Shown here piece after piece: positions 23,160 to 34,569 of a stretch of DNA of 64,000 nt (position 1 is its first letter; every line of letters starts with the position of its first letter). The notes below the pieces were generated by a model, which searched no databases, was not told where the DNA came from, and saw only the letters and a list, made by a program, of their open reading frames with translations. Position numbers and translations under genes: made by a program. Source of the stretch: Lunularia cruciata (lineage: Eukaryota; Streptophyta; Marchantiopsida; Lunulariales; Lunulariaceae); assembly GCA_948567375.1 (NCBI GenBank), contig OX419762.1, forward strand, positions 39,165,034 to 39,229,033. Direction: 5' to 3'.

Positions 23160-24310
23160 TCAAAGTGAAGGTCTCTCTACCTTCTATGATATATCTTCAA
23201 CTTATCATGGTTAATCTTATCAAAGTGTCTTCCTCTTAACTCTTTGAGATCATATGTGTAATTTCCCCACACCTTCTCCACTATGAAAGGTCCAAGGTAC
23301 TTAGGCAAAAACTTCTTTTGCACTCTCTTGAATCAAATGGAATCAAACAACATTGCCCAATCACCTTCTTTGAAAGTCTCCACCTTCTTCTTGCCTTGCC
23401 TCTTGTTGTAGCTCTCCTTTTGTTTCCTTTGGGCTTGCTCCACTTGAACCATAGCAACTGCTCTTGCCTCTTCCAACTCCATGAGTTGTTCTTTCCTTGA
23501 CTTCTCTGCATCACCTCCTTGTGCCTTTTTCAATCTCCTATGAATGCTTTGGAATGTAGGAAGATCAAAGTGAATAGATAAGGTAGCCTCAATACCATAT
23601 ACCAATGGAAATGGAGAATATCCGGTGGAAGTCTTCATGGTTGTCCTATACTCCCACAAAACCGCATGAATCCTCCTGTCCCAATGATGTTTAGCCCCCT
23701 CCATTTCTGCATCTTTGGCCAACATCATGCATAAGGTCTGATTGGTTCTCTCTGCCAAGCCATTGGAATTTGGCTTATAGGATGTAGTTACTCTATGTGT
23801 GATAGAGAAATGTCGTAGCATGGCTATAGTGATGCTCCTTGTAAACTCTCCTACTCTATCAAAAACCAACTCCAAAGGGCATCCAAACCTAGTGATAATG
23901 CGTTCATAAAGAAATCTACCCACTTCATCTTCATTCTTGTCCCTCAATGGTCTAGCCTCAACCCACTTGGTAAGGTAATCAATAACTACCACAATGTACC
24001 AATTGTTCCTTGGGGTTCTATTAAGAGGACCTGCAAAATCAATTCCCCACTTCTCAAAAGGTCCTAGTAATGGAATTGATCTAAGTGGTGGAGTGGATGT
24101 AGATTTTCTAGCAAAAGCTTGACAAACATGACAAGTTTTGCAATAATCAAGACAATCTTTGAAAATCACTCTCCAATGGTAACCTCCATCTAGAATCTTG
24201 AAAGCAGTCACCTTTCTTGCAAAGTGTCCTCCATACACTAAACCTTCATGAAACTCTTTTATGAGTAAGATAGACTCTTCTTTACCCACTGCTCTTCAAA
24301 GAAGACCATC
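23160..24310 (-). pseudogene. A2 integrase
   Basis: A 318-codon open piece (24289-23333) has CKTCHVC, WGIDFAGPL, FDRVGEF and LAERTNQTL, so the DDE residues remain, although glycine after the second D is changed to V. A TGA at about 23330 cuts off the C-terminal GPF-containing tail, which continues in frame to about 23170. There is no chromodomain. Confidence 0.82.
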
Positions 24311-25823
24311 TCCTCCTTGGTGAAAAAGAATATCCTCCACCATTTTGTAAGGTCTAGATCTTGCTGCAAGGGCCTTCCTCTCCCTAGCATGCATCCCTTT
24401 CTAGATAGTTACCTCTTGTCACAAAATCCACAATCTCCTTGTACTCCACTGGAACCTCTTGAGTGATTGAGATTGTCATGAGCTCCTCATCAAGGAAGGA
24501 ATCATCCAAGGGCTCATCTCCATCATGATCATAGGCCCTAGATAACAAATCAGCATTTGCATGTTTCTTTCCTGGCCTATCCTCAATGGTGTAGTCATAC
24601 TCAGACAAGAGTATCATCCACCTTGCTAGTCTCCCTTCAACATAAGGCTTTTTGAAGATGTACTTCAAAGCCTTGTGATCCGTGAGAATGGTGGCTTTCC
24701 CTCCAATCAAGTAGTGTCTAAACTTCTTGAGACCAAAGATCACTGCCAACCCTTCTCTCTCCGTGACAGAGAAGTTCTTCTTTGCTGAAACCATCTGCCT
24801 ACTAGCATAAGCTATTGGATGATGATGCCCATCTTGGTCTAATTGACTAAGAGTGCATCCTATAGCTACATTAGAAGCATCAGTGTAGAGGATGAAAGGT
24901 TTACTCCAATCAGGTTTAGCAAGAATTGGAGCTACAACAAGGGATTGCTTGAGCTCCTCAAAAGCTTTGAGAGCCTCCTTGTCCTCCAAAATCACCATAT
25001 AATCTACACCCTTCTTCGTGTAGATGGTCAATGCATAAGCCTTGTTGGAAAATGAGAAGATGAACCTCCTATAGTACCCAACCATACCCAAGAATTGGCA
25101 TAACTTTGTCAAGCTTGAAGGGAATGGAAGGTCTGAGATTTTCCTCACCTTCTTAGGATCAACTCCTATTCCATCCTTGGAGATGATGTGCCCTAAAAGT
25201 AGACCTTTTTCACATCCAAAAATTCACTTCTCTGGGTTGAGTGATGCATTTGCCTCATCCAAGCAATGCAAGACTTTGATTAGGTGTTCAAAGTGCTCCT
25301 CCTTGCTCCCAAAGACACAAAAGTCATCAATGAAGTCTCTCACAAATTTCCCAATGAAAGGTTCAAATACCTTGTTCATGAACCGTTGGAATGTGGCTAG
25401 AGCATTGCAAAGCCCAAAAGGCATGACCTTGAAAGCGTAAGTTCCCCAAGGTGTGGTAAACATGGTGAGTTGTTGATGCTCTGGTGCAATCTTGATTTGG
25501 TTATATCCACTATAACCATCTCCAAAACTCTACCTCTCATGACATGCAATCTCCTCCAAGATCTCATCAATGAATAGCAATGGGTAGTAGTCCTTCTTGG
25601 TAAAAACATTGAGCTTCTTGTAATCTACACATACCCAAAGCTTGCCATTCTTTTTCTTCACAATGACAATTGGAGACATCCATTCTGAATTCTCCACCTC
25701 AAAGATAAATCCGGCTTCCTTGAGCTTATCAATCTCCTCCTTCACAACCAAAGATATTGGTGGCCTAGTGCAACATTGCTGTTGTCAGATTGGTCTTGCA
25801 TGTGACTCCACCTCTATCTTGTG
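24311..25823 (-). pseudogene. A2 reverse transcriptase-RNase H
   Basis: Pieces 25751-25530, 25463-25224 and 25148-24384 give RT (EWMSPIVIVKKKNGKLWVCV, VMPFGLCNALATFQRFMNKV, DFIDDFCVFGSKEEH) and a full RNase H (LYTDASNVAIGCTLSQ, TDHKALKYIFKKP, KHANADLLSRA). Three or more stops separate the pieces. The FGSKEEH segment follows the catalytic FIDD as in A1. Confidence 0.83.
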
Positions 25824-26735
25824 CTACTCCAAGGTGACTTCCTTCAAATCCTTGTAACTAAAAGCAAACATATGGATGAACTTGTGGAAAATCTCCTCAA
25901 ATCTCATTTTCTCCTCCTTGGTAACATTTGGGCCATACTTGAGGGTAGCTAACCTTCTCTCTACCTCCTCAAGTGTCAATGGTGATTTATCTGGGTCCTT
26001 CAAAACCTCTGGCTTAGGTGCAAAATCTATAGCACACAAGGGATACACATCTGAATCAGATTCAGATTCATCCTCCTCCATGCTTGTGTCCACACGTAAA
26101 GCTCCTTCTTCAGATATGATTCCCAATAATCAGAAGATGGTGTATTTGAATGTGGTGTTGGTGGTGTTAGTCACAAGAACTATGGATCCTACAGTTTGAT
26201 GGCCCAATCCTCAAGTACCCTTTGTGTCATCTCTTAGTTGTCCATGCTGCTATCAACCATGGCCTTCCAAGAAGTAAGTCATAGCTTGAATCCTTCAAGA
26301 CTTGGAAAGTCATGAGATTTTGAACTCCCACAACTGAAACTACCACTTTATCCATCACCCCTATTGGTTAAACTTGTTGCTTGTTTGCCATGCTCACCAC
26401 AAATGTTGAAGGTCTTGAGGGTATCATACCCAACTTCTTCATCAACCTTTTTGACATGGCATTCACTATTGATCCTCCATCAACCAATGCATCCTTGATG
26501 TTGTGACCATCACTCTCACATCAATCTTGGAGGCATATTCACAAGCTTCTCATGGTGCTGGCTTGGCATCCACCACCCCCATTGATACTGGAGCTTTTGC
26601 CTTCTTCCTCTTCTTGCTCTTTGTAGAACTCAAACCACCTCTAAGCTCCTTTCTCAAGGTAGGGTTCAAAGCAATCAATTGGCCCATTGTGATATTAGCC
26701 TTGTGACTACCAACATCCTCCAACACATTGTAGTG
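25824..26735 (-). pseudogene. A2 protease region and acidic linker
   Basis: Contains a decayed match to A1 protease (VDGGS-VNAMS-RLMKKL, around 26490-26440), the DLLLGRPWL flap-side motif near 26260, and an acidic stretch (SMEEDESESDSDVYPLCAID) before RT. It has frameshifts and stops. Confidence 0.65.
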
Positions 26736-27983
26736 TCATTGTCGCTTTGAAATCAAGAAATCCTCCATCCCCAACTTCTTCCTTGGAGTCTTTGTTGTTG
26801 ATGGTGTTGAGGTGAGAGTGCTCCTAGTAGACATAGGAGTATCTTTGCTTGGAATAAATCCTTGAGAAGAGTGAACATCCTCTGCAAAATAAGCTCTCTT
26901 CTTCTCTTGTGCCAAAAGCTCCAAATTAAGACTCTTGGAGTTTGAGCACTCTTGCTTCTCATACTTGCTCTCCACCACATCTATGGATGCTATCTCCTTA
27001 CCTTTGTTTGGATTAGGAGCCACTTGGGTTTTCACTACCACCCTCTTTCCCTCTATTGGCTCCTTCATAACCCCTTCCTCCATCGTGAGTAGAATTTGGG
27101 CAATTCCTTTGGATATAACCTCTTCCTACACAACCAAAAAAATTTCTATCATTGAAATTGTTGACTGGTTGACCTCCTCTATATAGATAGTTTCCATAAC
27201 TCCTAGGCCCTCTCCCTGCATTTTGATCGACCTCTCTCTTCTCCCATAGTTGCACAACATTGATCTTGAGATCCGCAAGTTGTTCTATGATGGTTTGACG
27301 TGGATCCTTTGGTGGAGGTGCAAGAACAGGAGCAACTACTACTTGTGGTGCAACCCTTGCCACAAAAGTATTAGAAGTTCCACCATACTTGTAGCCTTGA
27401 GGAGGATGCACAACTTCCTTCACCACCAAATCACTCTTATCTCCTTCAAACTCTCCTCCATACAAATTGCGATCTTGATAGTTTCAACCTTGGAAGAAGG
27501 TTTTTCATATCTCACCTTGCTTCTTATTTGTGGTCTCAACCCTCCCACAAAATTCTTGGTGAGCATGGCCCCTATGCAAATCATAGTAGTCTCCATATCA
27601 TCCCCACTCTTCCTCAACACTATGCGAAATCTGGACTCTAAATTTTCCACTCTTTCCACATAGACCTTAACTTTCTCTCCATCTCCTTGCTTGAGAAAGG
27701 TAACCTCACTCATCAATCTCTCATAACTCTCACCAGGAAGAAAGTTCTCAATGAGTGCTGAAGTCAAAGTCTCCCAAGGCTCTTCTTGCCCATCTCTCCT
27801 CTCTCTCTTTTGGTATTCTAACTCATACCATGTAAGTGCTGCATCCTCAAAGAAATCTAGTAATAATGAGGCCCACTCATTCTTCCTCCTCTCATTGTTT
27901 CCTATGCAAGCTCTCTTGAAGTCTCTCACAAAGGCCTCCATATCTTCTCCATCCTTGCCAAAGAAAACTGGAAGTTTTCCCAT
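26736..27983 (-). pseudogene. A2 gag
   Basis: Begins MGKLPVFFGKDGEDMEAFVR (27983) and runs 187 codons before a frameshift near 27420. It continues to a spoiled zinc knuckle (FFGCVGRGYIQRNC, first C and H lost, about 27140-27100), then to the lysine-rich linker. The 8-bp duplication seen in A1 is absent here. Confidence 0.82.
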
Positions 27984-28216
27984 CTTAACCTTTCACTATC
28001 TTTCTTTTCTCTCAATTTTTTTTCTCTTTTCTTTTCTCTCACTCTATAACTAATAGAGTATATACATGACTAACACCATTCGAGAGTAATCCACCCTAGG
28101 GAACACAAAAGGTTCAGGGTGCTCCAAAATTTCTATAGCAACATCAAATCCTAGAGTGCATATTAATCGAACCCTCATGGATATTTTATCCATAAGTTGA
28201 AAGATTATCTCCATCA

Positions 28217-28690
28217 CTAATCTTGAGAACTAGTTGATGAAGGTGATAGTATTTCTGTAGCTATACTAAGACTCTCTCTAAGATCTTTCACCAAAGTCTC
28301 CAAAAGTGATTTTACTCCACTACACTCATGTCCTTTTGGAAGTCCTTCAACTCCACAAACCTCACACAACTCCTTGGTCTTAGATCTTCTCCCTCCCAAT
28401 CTTGGTGAAGAAGGTCCAACATGCAAACCCAAGTCAAGTAAGCCTCTCCTTTCCCTCAACCTCTTGCTCTCAAAGGTCAATGGACATGAACTTGCCTTAT
28501 GTCCCTTCTCGCTACATAGAAAGCATTTAGACTCACTCTTTCCTCCAGGTGTTGTAGGTTTTTGAATCCTCTCAACACTCTCTTCAAATTCTATTGTAAA
28601 CTCTCTTTTCCTCAAATCCACCCCTACAATCACCTCAAACCCTTGGGGAACCTTGCATAATCTAAATTTCCACTCTTGATGACCATCCAT
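28217..28690 (-). CDS. A-family ORF1 with CCHC knuckle (A2 copy)
   Basis: An intact 157-residue frame identical in length to the A1 copy, with about twelve substitutions, several conservative (E/D, R/K, I/V). It keeps CFLCSEKGHKASSC (CX2CX4HX4C) and the second cluster CEVCGVEGLPKGHEC. It is intact although gag and pol of A2 are badly broken. Whether that is chance or selection needs comparison of more copies. Confidence 0.75.
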   Translation of the reverse strand: MDGHQEWKFRLCKVPQGFEVIVGVDLRKREFTIEFEESVERIQKPTTPGGKSESKCFLCSEKGHKASSCPLTFESKRLRERRGLLDLGLHVGPSSPRLGGRRSKTKELCEVCGVEGLPKGHECSGVKSLLETLVKDLRESLSIATEILSPSSTSSQD

Positions 28691-29529
28691 GTTCCCAAGA
28701 TGAATCTAAACACTCAAACATGCTTTTTGTTGCTCTCAAACTCCTCATGCATGAGATCTCCACTCTGCAGAATTGACCCTTCCTTACAATGTCACTCAAA
28801 ACTCCCAACCAGTATGTCACAGTCCTCTGAAATTTTTCACACTTGATCACAACTCCAAAGCGTCACTCCTTGCAAAATTGCAAATCTTTTAATTGAGATA
28901 TTTGGCCTAGACACCTTTCTATTCAGCACACATATTTCAGATTTGGTCTGAAAACCACCCCCCTCACTTCAAAAATTTATAACTCCCTGCACAAGAACAA
29001 TCTCTCTCTAATGTTTGTAGCAGCAGCTAGGATAAGATGCACTGAATTTGCTTGGAAATTTTCAGGACAATTCACTAAAAGTTGAAGAAATGGAAGACTC
29101 TGTACAGTTTTTTAGAGAGCATGCAGTTGCGGGAGCACTTTACCCTATCAACTTTCAAAAATTCTAGCCTAGTGCACATAGTAGCTCTCACAATTATTTC
29201 AAGTGTGCTAAATGAAACATAACTCAAGCTATCATGTGTAGAAATTTCAAGTCTAGATATCAAACTTGAGATTTTGCCCAAAATCACCTTAATCTCCAAA
29301 ATCTATAATCCACCTCACACAATCTCTCTAATTCCTCTCATGTGTACAAGATGTACAAAATCACCTCAAAGATATCATAATGAACTACAGGGTATACAAA
29401 TGGATTTTGGTTCTCTAACATAAGTTCAGCCCTCACCTCTCCTAATGTTCTCTCCAAGTGAGCTCTCATAGCCTCCTTCTGCCTAATGTAGAATTGAACG
29501 CGGAACATTATCTAGCCTTCTAGAGAGAT
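28691..29529 (-). other. A2 5' leader
   Basis: Untranslated leader collinear with that of A1. No gene was seen. Confidence 0.65.
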
Positions 29530-29544
29530 CTTGGCAACAGAACC
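29530..29544 (-). other. A2 primer binding site (decayed)
   Basis: In element sense it reads TGGTTCTGTTGCCAAG, a degraded version of the A1 site, beginning a few bases after the LTR end. Confidence 0.55.
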
Positions 29545-29549
29545 AAAAA

Positions 29550-30937
29550 TGTGAGCCGGCCTGTCTCTCACTCAGGATGTACCTCTGATGGTTATAATGG
29601 TAGCGCACCATGGACTGTGAGCCGGCCTATCTCTCACTCAGGATGAACCTCTGATGGCTATTATCGTAGCGCACCATGGACTAAGAAGGCAAGGAACCCC
29701 AACTCCATCATACTCCTCCAAGGCTAACACTCCAAGACTCAAGAGATTGCTCACTAGAGAACTCAATGAGAGAGAGATATTTGCTAATGAAAAGATGATG
29801 AGTACCTCCTCACTCCTTGTTTATATACGTGTGAAATAGTTACGTACCAAAGTTACTAATTACCGCAATAACTCAAGTTACTAGACTAAAAGTCAAGTAA
29901 AGTCAAAAAGTAGAAAGGAATATCCATTCACATGGGCATATTCCCCTAAGCATGTGGTCTTATCTTGACCCAACCACTAAGTCAAGGATTCCTTCACATG
30001 GGCTATCCTTGGACTAAAGAAGAATTCAAAACAAAAAGGCTTGCGAGCCCAAGATTTCTCAACTCTTTCCCCAAAGCCAAACACCTAGGAATAATACCAA
30101 GTCAACACACTAAAATCCAAAATAGTGGTGCTCATCTTTTCTACTTCCTCTAAAATAAGGTCCTCTCTATCTTAGCTACGACTAACTTTAGTTAACCATG
30201 ACTAATATAGAACCATCCTTTATCTCTATATAAATAATATCTCTTAAGTACTTGTAATACCAAGCTAAATATCACAATACCACACACATGCATAAATGGG
30301 TGTTACACGACTAAGAAGGCAAGGAATCCCAACTCCATCATAGTCCTCCAGGGCTAACACTCCAAGACTCAAGACATTGCTCACTAGAGAACTCAATGAG
30401 AGAGAGATAGTTGCAAATGAAAGGATGATGAGTACCTCCTTACCCCTTGTTTATATACTTGTGAAATAATTACGCACCAAAGTTACTAATTACTGGAGTA
30501 ACTCAAGTTACTAGACTAAAAGTCAAGTAAAGTCAAAAAGTAAAAAGAAATATCCATTCACATGGGCATATTCCCCTAAGCATGTGATCTTATCTTGACC
30601 CAACCACTAAGTCAAGGATTCCTTCACGTGGGCTATCCTTGGACTAAAGAAGAATCCAAAACAAAAAGGTTTGCGAGCCCAAGAGTTCTCAACTCTTTCC
30701 TCAAAGCCAAACACCTAGGAATAATACCAAGTCAACACACTAGAATCCAAAATAGTGATGCTCATCTTTTCCACTTCCTCTAAAGTAAGGTCCTCACTCT
30801 CTTAGCTATGACTAACTTTAGCTAATCATGACTAATATAGAACCATCCTTTATCTCTATATAAATAATATTCCTCAAGTACTTGTAATACCAAGCTAAAT
30901 ATCACAATACCACACACATGCACAAATGGGTGTTACA
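29550..30937 (-). repeat. A2 5' LTR, split by solo LTR A3
   Basis: The 692-bp LTR is present as 29550-29615 and 30308-30937 around A3. The flanks of A3 are GGAC and CGAC; uninterrupted LTRs read GGACTAAG here, so the duplication is 4 bp with one later change. Confidence 0.92.
29616..30307 (-). mobile_element. A3: solo LTR nested in the A2 LTR
   Basis: A complete 692-bp A-family LTR with both termini and its own 4-bp duplication (29612-29615 and 30308-30311), but no internal region. By sequence variants it belongs with A1, not with the A2 LTRs around it. It is therefore a separate insertion that later lost its body by LTR-LTR recombination, and not a tandem copy of the host LTR. Confidence 0.9.
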
Positions 30938-32200
30938 GCTCATGTCGGAGTGAACAAGACCTTAGATGAAGTCAAGCGCCATTATTATTGGCCCAAGGTG
31001 AGCAAAGATGTGATAGACTATGTGCTTAGCTGCCTACTTTGTCAACAGAACAAAGCTTCTAATCAAGCTCCTGCAAGGCTCCTTCAACCTGTCCCCACTC
31101 CTACCCAACATTGGGAACAAGTGAGTATGGATCTAGTCTGTGAATTACCCAAGACCACCTTGACTCCATCGTGGTCTTTGTGGACCGGCTCAGCAAAATG
31201 ATTCATGTATGCCCTACCACCAAGGAAGTGACCGCTCCACAACTAGCTCAATTATACTTAGATGCAGTCTTTGCTCACCATGGCTTGTCTAGAGTACTCA
31301 TCACCGATAGAGGCACCCAATTCACCAGTTTGTTTTGGCAAACACTCTTTGGTTTCTTCAAAACCAAGTTGGCCATGTCCACAACTTACCACCCACAAAC
31401 GAACGGCCAAACAGAGTGGGCTAATTGCACGATTGAAGACATGTTACGCGGCTTTACCTTAGAAGAGCAAGGGAGGTGGGACACCCTACTCCCGTTGGTG
31501 GAATTCTCCAACAACAATTCAGTGAATGCATCCACCCATGTCACTCTGTTCTTCCTCATGTATGGTGAGCATCCCTTCACACCTTCTAGCTTGATGAAGA
31601 TCCGTCCAATGGCTACCAAGGTTGATGCAATCAACACATTTGTTTCTAGAATCCAAGAAGGTGTGGAGAGCGCCAAGCACAAATTATAGATTGCACAAAA
31701 TTGACAAAAGCAGTATGCTGATGCACACCGTAGGCACATGGAGTTCAATGTTGGGGTCAAGTGTGGCTATCGACAACCAACCTCACATTAGTTGGACCTT
31801 GTAAGCTCAGACCTTGTTTTATTGGGCCTTTCTCGATTCTTCATCGCATCGGCGTTGTGGCCTATCACCTTGAGCTACCACCACACATGAAGATCCATCT
31901 AGTGTTCCATGTCTCCCTACTACGTAGATACGCTCGCCGATCAGGCCAAGGTCATTCCACACAAGACATTCGACCTTGTCCGACACTCATTGATGGCATA
32001 GAGGAATATGAAGTGGAGCGGATTCTCCAAAAATGCATGCGTGGTACTCGCCATCCGCGGGTGGACTATCTAGTACAATGGAAAGGTTACCTCCTCTATG
32101 AAGCAACCTGGGAGCCCACTGCCAATTTGGCACATGCACCGGTGTTGGTGCAAGCATTTGAGCAACAATTGCACAACGAGGACGTTGCATCTTAAAAGGA
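30938..32200 (+). pseudogene. C1 integrase with chromodomain
   Basis: The zinc-binding end resumes as HYYWPKVSKDVIDYVLSC followed by LLCQQNK. The core has VSMDLVCELPKT, LITDRGTQFTSLFWQ and NGQTEWANCTIEDML (catalytic E still present). Frame changes occur at about 31165 and 31740. The end (31761-32195) carries IGPFSILHRIGVVAYHLELP and a chromodomain EEYEVERILQKCM...VDYLVQWKGYLLYEATWEP. Chromodomains target chromoviruses to marked chromatin. Confidence 0.87.
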
Positions 32201-32208
32201 GGGAGGTC
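32194..32208 (+). other. C1 polypurine tract
   Basis: AAAAGGAGGGAGGTC ends directly at the 3' LTR. It serves as plus-strand primer during reverse transcription. Confidence 0.85.
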
Positions 32209-32959
32209 TGTAATACCAAGAGCTAACCATATGATCTAGATGTAAAATTTGGTTTGGTATCATCTAGAATGATGTTATACATGATGGTCAAAATAGATAA
32301 GATAGAAGTATCACCAAAAGAGTACTTCTACTAATAGGGCAAAAACCGAAATAGACTTGAGAACCTTAGAATCAATAGTTAGACATATGATTTAAAGGTA
32401 AGAATTGGTTTGGTAACATCAGGAAAGATGTTACATATGATGGACTAAACAGATCAGAAAGAGGTATCCCTAAAAGGGGACTTCTACTAATAGAGTAGGA
32501 ATCAAAATAGACCTAAAATCCTTGAAGGCAATTTTGGAGGCCTAAACGGATGAATTAGGCCTCAAAAATGTGCAAACCCCCCCCCCCCTCTCCCAAGAGA
32601 GGAAAGGTTGGCCTTCCCTCTCCCTTGCTTTGTCTCATTGAGAACTTTCCAACTGTACCTTACTCATGTGATTTTGAGATTCTTACATGAAGATTCCCTA
32701 AAAGATTCCCTCCGATCAAAGCTTGTTTGACCAACCAGATACGACCTAGACCAGACATGTCACCCATCCAAGTAAGTAATCCAAGGGTGGAGCTTTCTGA
32801 CATGTCACATATCTGTGTCCCTAATCCTATGGTGGAGCTTCCTTGGAAGAGATCCTCTTTGTCTATATAATAAAGAGAAGGTGCTCCTTTGGGGCATCAA
32901 ATGTTTTAGTGCGCAATCTGTGTTTTTTTTCTCTCTTTTCTTGTCCTCGGAGTATTACA
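32209..32959 (+). repeat. C1 3' LTR
   Basis: It is 751 bp long, TGTAATACC to GTATTACA. It keeps the roughly 27-bp segment missing from the 5' copy and has its own poly-C run near 32578-32587. The TATATAATAA box lies at about 32865-32874. Confidence 0.9.
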
Positions 32960-34139
32960 ATTATCAATGCAGCAAGACCAATAACTAGAAGCTGAGTGGG
33001 TTCCTTCAGCCACTTCCCATTCCAACTACTCGTTGGGAACATGTGAGCTTAGATCTCATCACCTCTTTGCCCAAGACACAACAAGATCACACAACAATTG
33101 TGGTGTTTGTGGATAAGCTTAGTCAGCAAATCCATTTGGCACCAACGGTTGATATTGTGGATGCTCCAACCTTGGCACAACTCTACTTTGATAATGTATT
33201 CAAACATCATGGGATGCCACATGTTCTCATCTCCGACCGTGATCTTCACTTCACCGGAAAGTTTTGGCAAGCACTCTTCTAGATACTTGGCACCAAACTT
33301 GCTTTGTCCACAGCCTATCATCCTCAAACTGATGGAAAATTGAACATGAAAATTGCACCTTGGGAGATATGCTTCAAGCCTTCATCAACATTCACCAAAC
33401 CAATTGGGATGAATATCTTGCAGTTGCGGAGTTTGCATACAACAATTCTGAACAGGTAAGCACCGGATTCTCTCCTTTCTTTCTAAATTTTGGCCAAGAT
33501 CCGCTTGTCCTAGATTCTCTTCTTGCTCCTTCCCTGTCTGAGGTTCCTCATACTTCAACCTTGACCACCATATCTAAATCTCTCCAACAAGCCAAATCTC
33601 ACCTCCTTGTTGCTCAAAATTGTCAAAAACAATATGCAGACTACCATCGTCGTGATCTCACCTTTGAAGTTGGTGATAAAGTTATGCTATCTTCTAGTAA
33701 TCTACTACTTCCACTTGATATCCAAGTTTGTAAACTTGCCACTAATTGGATAGGACCTTTTGATATCATCCAAATTGTCTCTCTTGTTGCTTACCGACTT
33801 GCCTTGCCTTGTTAGATGCGCATCCATCTTGTCTTTCATGTTTCCAAGTTGAAACCTTTTGTTCCTAACCCCTCTTCTTTTGCCTCTCACGTCCAACCTC
33901 CTCTTCCCCCTATCCCTATCAATGATCATGAGGAGTACAAAGTTGATCGTATCCTTGCGCATCACCACATCCAACATGGATGCCAATAACATATGGAGTA
34001 CAAAGTCCTTTGGAACGAGTATCCCCTTCATGATGCCACATGGGAACCTCTTTCTCACCTCCAAAATGCACAAACAGTCATCTAGGAGTTTGAAGCTCCA
34101 ATGGCAACAAGGACGTCACCAACTAGCGATGGGGGAATA
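32960..34139 (+). pseudogene. B1 integrase core, GPF region and chromodomain
   Basis: Continues B1 after C1. The core reads HVSLDLITSLPKTQ, LISDRDLHFTGKFW and STAYHPQTDG; the catalytic E region is frameshifted at about 33340. A 151-codon open piece (33360-33815) has AEFAYNNSEQVSTGFSPFF and NWIGPFDIIQIVSLVAYRLA. A decayed chromodomain (EEYKVDRILAHHHIQHG, EYPLHDATWEPLSHL) follows to about 34085. Confidence 0.82.
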
Positions 34140-34564
34140 TTTAACAATATGGAGTTTAGCGACGTATTTAGTGAGGCTAACAAAGTAGAGAATAAGCCAA
34201 ATTAACCTAGAATATTCTTGAAGCATCTACAAAGCTTCTTGGGAAGCGTCCCAACTAGTTAACTTGCATTCCAAGCAAGTAGCTTCTAGAAAGAAGCTTC
34301 TAGAAGCTTCTAACTAGCTTAGCTTGCATGCCAAGTAGGCGGTTTCTAGAAGGAAGCTTCTTGAGAAGCTTCCTAATTAACTTGGCTTGCACTCTAAGAA
34401 AGCGGCTCGAGAAAGCTTTTTGAGAAGCTTCTCAAGGGCTTTATATGCTACCTATAAATACCAAAGCCAAAGCTCATGCTAGGTAATCAGAGTTTTCTCT
34501 CATTCAAACGTCCCAATGTGAGCTTCCATTCTCCTATTTCTCTCCTCGGACTTGGTCTTTTACA
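34140..34564 (+). repeat. B1 3' LTR
   Basis: It is 425 bp long. The first bases are TTTAACAATATGG where the family has TGTAACAATATGG, so the terminal G is mutated. It ends GTCTTTTACA. It contains GAAGCTTCTAGAAGCTTC at 34293-34310, a perfect run of four alternating GAA/TTC units upstream of the TATAAATA box near 34453. Confidence 0.9.
34293..34310 (+). promoter_or_regulatory. perfect four-unit heat-shock element in B1 3' LTR
   Basis: GAA-gc-TTC-ta-GAA-gc-TTC has correct 2-bp spacing throughout. The same 18 bases occur in the B2 5' LTR at 49367-49384. Confidence 0.65.
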
Positions 34565-34569
34565 CCTTG

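Larger units (their letters stand above)
22437..30937 (-). mobile_element. A2: second A-family element, inside C1
   Basis: This element has the same organisation as A1 on the minus strand. The 3' LTR is 22437-23128. The 5' LTR is 29550-29615 plus 30308-30937, split by solo LTR A3. Flanking 4-mers are GCTG (22433-22436) and GCTC (30938-30941); C2 shows the uninterrupted site as GCTC, so the left copy mutated. LTR divergence is about 5-6% by eye. Gag and pol have many stops; ORF1 is intact. Confidence 0.93.
17868..32959 (+). mobile_element. C1: Ty3/gypsy chromovirus inside B1
   Basis: LTRs at 17868-18582 and 32209-32959 begin TGTAATACCAAGAG and end CGGAGTATTA(C/T)A. A perfect 5-bp duplication, ATTAT, flanks it (17863-17867 and 32960-32964). 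The primer site is initiator-Met type. Gag, pol and a chromodomain-bearing integrase are on the plus strand; A2 splits integrase at 22436/30938. LTR divergence is about 8% by eye, so it is much older than C2. It interrupts the B1 integrase zinc region. Confidence 0.94.
6137..34564 (+). mobile_element. B1: Ty3/gypsy chromovirus with nested insertions
   Basis: Both LTRs (6137-6534 and 34140-34564) share sequence with the B2 LTRs. They flank gag, protease, RT-RNase H and integrase-chromodomain on the plus strand, split by A1 (7650-15483) and C1 (17868-32959). The primer site TGGTATCAGAGC at 6536-6547 is the initiator-Met type. Flanking 5-bp sequences are CCCTA (6132-6136) and CCTTG (34565-34569), matching at three of five positions, as expected for an old duplication. 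Many in-frame stops show the element is dead. B2 (37354-49538) is the better-preserved relative used to read it. Confidence 0.93.

Noticed and set aside
7650-30937. Regularly repeated A LTRs as a CRISPR or satellite array
   Set aside because: The repeats are 692-bp LTRs with TG/CA ends, target duplications and retroviral genes between them.
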